Shown here: positions 59,301-64,000 of the stretch, piece by piece
Layout of the letters: every line of letters starts with the position of its first letter
How positions within the stretch are numbered: the first letter of the stretch is position 1
Origin: Ascidia mentula
Taxonomy: Eukaryota > Chordata > Ascidiacea > Phlebobranchia > Ascidiidae
DNA: 64,000 nucleotides
NCBI GenBank assembly: GCA_947561715.1
Contig: OX387198.1
Coordinates: forward strand, 4,774,001 to 4,838,000
Direction: 5' to 3'
Made by a program: the position numbers and the translations under genes
The notes under the pieces: generated by a model
Databases searched by the model: none
What the model saw: the letters and a program-made list of their open reading frames with translations, nothing else
Told to the model about the DNA's origin: nothing

Positions 59301-62300
59301 ATACGCATATGTGAATATAATGCCGACCAATACAAGCAGATATCATACAAGCAAAGCCGTATATAACTACACACCAAAGTCGTGACGTAACACCCACAAT
59401 AGAAAAGTGTTCAGGATTTTCCGAATAGAATAGTCGAAGCTAATAGGCTGAACATATTTTAGCAGTTAGTTAAAACACTGACGATGAACACAGCCGTGTT
59501 CGAAACGTCTGCCACAAATGTCCAGCATATTAGCTATGGTTTTTCTGTTCAAAGTCATTAACTCCAAGTTTTCGTAATATACGTTTGCGATTTATTGCAA
59601 CTAAAAAATATGCGTTTAAAATAAAATTTCGTTTTGACACGAGGTTATATTGTATTGTAATTTCAAATGTGAAGTTTCCGCCGGAGTCACGCACAACAAG
59701 TAGCATTGGAAAAGGTCGATTTCAGGTAGAAAATATCAAATGTTGTAATTGCAACTAACCAGAGTTTCGGGAATGGCAATTCCCCAGTCTCCTTTGCTGG
59801 CATAGTCCTTCCATACTTCCGACAATGCTTGCTTGATCATCTCTGGAAAGTCGTACACGTAGGTCGTATTCAGACTGTGTGCCTTGAACCGCTTGGCCTG
59901 TAGAAGGTCTTTTGTGACGTATGGAGTGCTGATAAGCATCCCGTTCAACGGACCGGGTCGGCTCGTGTTGTAAGCTTGGAACATTGTCTGCAATTGACAA
60001 AAGAAATACAAGTAAATTTCAACCTTTAGACCAGTTAATGCCAATGTATCGAAGATTTGGTTGCCATTGCATGATTGAAATACATTTTTGAACTAATCGT
60101 ATGATGTTACTAATAACAAGAACTGATATAATAAGGACTGATGAATTCACATTGAAATGTATGTTTTGTTAGGCATGACGTAACAAAATAAGTTGGAAAT
60201 CTTGTGTAAAATATACATTGATCAACTGGTACCTGGCCGGTTGCGTTGGTAACTTCCTTGTAAATACTAATGTCCAAATAATATCCGGAATCTTTGGTCA
60301 GAAAGATTCGGAATGGAAGCGGATCGCCATTGTCTGTCAATCTGAGATAGAATATGGGACCGTTTAGAAATGTTGCTGAACCAACAATGCGCGTTATAAA
60401 CGTCCGTAAAACTATGATATCTAGCAAGTTATCCTTTTGGATTTTCTTTTCAAGCTTATATCAGCTAACTCATAACAATACAATATGATACAAGATCGAA
60501 AGGCATTCTCACCGAACGTTGACTTTTATTTCTGCCTGAAGAACTCGCAATTTCCACAGCCGACTTCCGTATCTCAACACCATAGAACGAATATTCTCCT
60601 CCAGTTTAAGCGGATCAATCATCACGTTCCTGTTGCAAAACACAATTTAAAACTTTACATTCTAAATATAGAGCACTCTACAACACTCTATTGATTTCTC
60701 ATGGGTGCCACAAACTATACAGCTGCAAAGTAGCTTACATTGTATTGTGCAAGCGATTGTAAGGTCCAATTGAATTGTAAAACGGGAACTATTATTAAAA
60801 AAGATGTGAAGAAAACGGCTTTTAACGGCACCTAAGATAAAGACCGACAAATATTACCGTCGTTTAAATAACCGTACAGCGACGATCAATGAAAACAGTT
60901 GGACGTGATTTCATAAACAGATGGACGCGACAGGTTGGAATGTGAAAAATTCCAACTCACGGTACGAAGTTCATGAAGATGTGATTGCAATCTATCCTCG
61001 TTTTGTTCTCGGTTGATGAGAAAGCAACTTCAAGTTCGTCCATCGCTTCTAACAACAAACGTTCAGCTTCGTTGTGGAGAAACTCGAAAGATGCTTCCTG
61101 TAGTGTTGAAAGGGAAAGGTTTTACGGGGTCAAAGATTACAACGATCGGCTGAAATCATTCAAGTCAGTGCTAGGTCCCTCATTTTTCCGCGTGCTGCAC
61201 GTTTAGAAATATTCACCGACGCAAAGTATGTTTGAGAAGATTTTAACCATTTTCCAAATTCGTTTCGCAGTATTTTACACGAAATTGCGTTGTCAAGGAA
61301 ACCAATTACATAAACAAAACGAATGTTGTGAGACCTTTTTGGAAGGTATTGTCACTCGACACTGTGATGTCACAATAACAAATAATTACATGACGCCCTT
61401 GACAACTTTACACGAGCAACCAGGGAGTCGTGACGCACGGTTTTAGAATCACTGATTCAAGTTAATTTGATTAAATTTTGAAAAGGAAAAAAATTACCTT
61501 AGTCACGAGGTCAGAGTGACGTATGATGGCTCTGACGAAAAATCGGTGATCCATGACCTCCGTACCCTCCTCCACTTTAGCTGAACCGAGATAAACATGC
61601 AGGCGGTGGTTGTTCGTCTGCACTGCCTTCAAGCGAAAGTTGCGCATTCTGTTCAGTTCAAGTTGGAATGCGAGAGCTGGTTCAAGATGGCGGTAAATGC
61701 GGTCTTCTTCAAACTGTGTGAAAAAAAGGAAAATTCTTATACAGCATGTTTACTTATTGGTTCAAAAGTAAATACAACTAGTTACTGTTGAAAAAGATAA
61801 CTGTGGAAACGAAACGCTAATTTGAATGCAGGTATGGTTGTGTTGTTTGCCATATTTGTTGTTGTGTTGAGTGCAATAAAAAAACTAAAAATTCAAGACA
61901 TAAACTTCAATATGTCTATTTGCTAAAATTAAAATTGTTTGTGTTGGAAAAGATATCTTAACATGTGCTTGCAACAAGTGTAATAAATGACACATGTAAC
62001 TTACGCAGTCTCTGGCTCTGTACGTAAAGTACTTGGGCACCTCCTTGCGTTTATGAACAAGAAACGTCACTCGGCGAATTCCTGTGTCGCTAAGTTCAGC
62101 CTGAAAATAAATCAAACAAAAATATGTTGATGTGATAAGTTTCATGTGTAAGTTATTTTTTGTACCAATCAAATCAAAATTATTGTTAACGGGCGTAAAT
62201 AATGTTTTTTTGCTTGCTTTTCTGAAAGGTGTGAAGTATCAGCGGTTCTCCAATTTGGTGCAAACGGCAAAATATATTGACATTGTAATACATTGTCATT

Positions 62301-63634
62301 AGTGAGTGTTCGCACGTACACCGCTTATGACGGTGACAGGCAAATAAAACCTAACCGCTAACGGGAGAAGTCCAGCAATAACCCGTGCCCACACAGCTGG
62401 TTTGGAGCATACACGCCGCCATCCGGGGTTATTCACGGTCAATATCGCTCGAGTTCATGTCGGGGTAAGTCAGGTGGTTTGTGGCGCAGACATTCGGCAC
62501 CAACGACAAAGTTTATTCGAGTTCAAGTTGTTTGGGGAAAGGGTTATCACACGTTCAGCCTGTTGCCTCGAGGATTTACAACCAACCATCCATAAATCAA
62601 TCAAGTAAACTCGACAAAACAACTTTTTTCTTTAGCATAGCAAAAGGGGAATGCCTTTTCCCATTATTTCCGATTGATTATATTAGTGACAAAGTTACTT
62701 CCCCACTTTATTAACATAAAAAAGACACAGCTGATTTATGTCTTTTATTATTCTTATTTTAGCACAAAAACGAAATCAGAGGCTTTTTGCTTCATCTTGT
62801 AACACTACATTGAAATGAGCAAATCTTATTAATGATAATGGTGTAAAAACGTAGGCGTAATCTTAAAAATGTCCCTCAAATATACATTTAACCCTTTCAC
62901 TCACCTGATTCTCGCGGACGAATTGGAGGAACTGGTTATTCAAAGTTTCATCGTCGACGCCGCGCTGCGTAACCATGGCAACGTTGAGGATGTGGATTGG
63001 TTCGTCTGTGATGCTGCTCAGTGACGTCGTATCTTCGTCCTTGCTGCTCGTTGAACCGTAACGGAAAGAGTTACTTTGGGGCAGCGAGGGTCGAACGTCT
63101 ATGGTGAGTGGAGAATCCGGGGGACTCGCGTTGTGGAAGCAACGGACAATGGATTGGAAATTTCTAGAAAGAAATTGAATTGACTTGTTACTGAACACAA
63201 GTAAAAAGCAGCCAATATTTCAGTAGTCAACTACAATATTGGACAATTAGGGGTTTCTGGACGTTTTCCAGACAAAATCATGCTCTTGGTGAGGTATGAA
63301 CTCATGACCCTGGGCATTACCGGCCCAATTGTATTTTGGACAATATACAACTATCAACAACATATAATTATGCAATTGGATAAATCAATACAAAAGTTTC
63401 TAAACTTTGTGGTAAGTTGGTAACTTTAATATTTGTTAACAACATTACGGTTTATCTTTGTAGGAAATTAAAACTTACTCTTTAAAGGAGTCAAAATCGG
63501 TGAAAGCAGCCATGATCCCCATCCTCTGGCAAGGAGGAAGAAGAGACGGATCGAACGAATTCAACCCCTCACCCACACTTGCCACCTTAGGTAGGGACGA
63601 AGTGCTCGGTATCTGATACTCGCGTTGGTGCATT
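53328..63634 (-). CDS. ACAC: Acetyl-CoA carboxylase, C-terminal half (partial)
   Basis: Makes malonyl-CoA for fatty-acid synthesis. Only the central and carboxyltransferase regions are in the window; biotin carboxylase and biotin-carrier parts lie past the right edge. Twenty-two exons: 63479-63634, 62905-63163, 62005-62100, 61498-61713, 60961-61097, 60513-60629, 60233-60341, 59760-59987, 59217-59291, 58782-58940, 58339-58491, 57834-57992, 57505-57633, 57007-57274, 56381-56592, 56093-56207, 55619-55763, 55177-55322, 54624-54778, 54102-54272, 53599-53733, 53328-53450. They give 1153 residues, all in phase. Landmarks are [145 protein letters not shown] and AMLRRWFVE. The intron 56593-57006 carries hammerhead-family repeats. 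It may be the single ancestor of vertebrate ACACA and ACACB. Confidence 0.96.
56774..56969. repeat. Foldback pair of decayed hammerhead repeats
   Basis: Ends are the perfect inverted repeat AATAGAGCCAATAA (56774-56787) and TTATTGGCTCTATT (56956-56969). Inside, a minus-strand hammerhead-like stretch (about 56801-56850, with GAAAC and the TGCAGCT stem I strand) faces a plus-strand one (about 56884-56935, with GACC/GGTC stem II and GAAACAG). Both have core changes and neither is expected to cleave. A direct repeat GTGGAAGTCTTGACA occurs twice (near 56847 and 56925), and a close match to it lies in the 284-bp unit of the intact element. Located in an acetyl-CoA carboxylase intron. Confidence 0.7.
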
Positions 63635-64000
63635 CTGGAACAGAACGCAACAGACGTTTATGGCGGGTGTACTAAGCTTTTGGTTCATGTTATAGTTAAA
63701 TAGTTTGTTCACACCAAACGATGAAGGTCAGAAAGAACCTTTTTGCTGCCACAATCGTTCAAGACATTTATTATGCGCAAAGGCTATGATCTATGACGGA
63801 CAAAGCACTTATTTTACTTGTAATAAATGTCTTGAATGATTGTGCAATAATCTACGTCAGTCCTACTAATCACATTTTACTTTTAGTGTAACGATCCCAA
63901 GACTAATCTTTGTTGTCAGTGGGAGATTAATGTTTCATATAAATACTTAAGAGTACTAATTTTGCTCTGTAATTTTAACCGGAGTAAATGCATTTTCAAA
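63635..64000. other. Acetyl-CoA carboxylase intron reaching the window edge
   Basis: No coding sequence is seen upstream of the acceptor at 63635-63636, so the window ends inside an intron. It contains a 24-bp inverted repeat (63750-63773 and 63821-63844, one mismatch) around CAAGACATTTATTA with a 47-nt spacer, probably a small foldback repeat. Confidence 0.6.

Noticed and set aside
59475-59512. Hammerhead-like stretch CTGACGA, a 6-bp stem GAACAC/GTGTTC, then GAAAC GTC
   Set aside because: An extra base separates the core from stem II, there is no room for stem III before GTC, and no stem I pairing was found. Likely a chance or very distant resemblance.

Overview
The window looks like nuclear DNA of a compact animal genome, most likely an ascidian tunicate of the Ciona type. 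Every gene I can assign is a conserved animal gene. Introns are short (about 40 to 750 bp), the background is AT-rich, and genes are packed head-to-tail with small gaps. The species is inferred from overall character, not from a diagnostic marker. Gene models were built by hand from in-frame GT/AG junctions, and the coding totals are whole codons.

Layout. 2275-5596 (-): a 2-aminoethylphosphonate:pyruvate transaminase-like enzyme, 8 exons. 6316-13870 (-): kanadaptin (SLC4A1AP), 16 exons. 15302-18620 (-): a SOCS6/SOCS7-type SH2/SOCS-box protein. 20777-22342 (-): WIPI2. 24094-28747 (-): PRORP, the protein-only RNase P nuclease. 28889-29476 (-): PQBP1, single exon, possibly co-transcribed with PRORP. 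31917-36777 (+): ERO1, 14 exons. 37708-39009 (-): PGAP3. 39995-50596 (+): SZT2, 3533 codons in one exon. 51236-52027 (-): CCS, single exon. 53328-63634 (-): the C-terminal 1153 residues of acetyl-CoA carboxylase in 22 exons; its N-terminal half lies beyond the right edge. These genes do not form one pathway. ERO1 and PGAP3 both act in the ER, WIPI2 and SZT2 both act in nutrient/autophagy control, and the transaminase and PRORP both look mitochondrial.

The most striking feature is a 472-bp insertion (8704-9175) in a kanadaptin intron, flanked by a 12-bp target-site duplication. It holds three copies of what reads as a complete type I hammerhead self-cleaving ribozyme. Two are in tandem 284 bp apart on the minus strand, and one is inverted. 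This is the architecture of a retrozyme-like circular-RNA retroelement. Because copy-to-copy identity is complete, it should be young. Decayed relatives of the same ribozyme lie in three other places (18711-18744 with 19341-19358; around 27377; 56774-56969), so this is a repeat family. Two non-autonomous hAT-type elements with perfect 8-bp duplications are also present, and there are several smaller foldback repeats.
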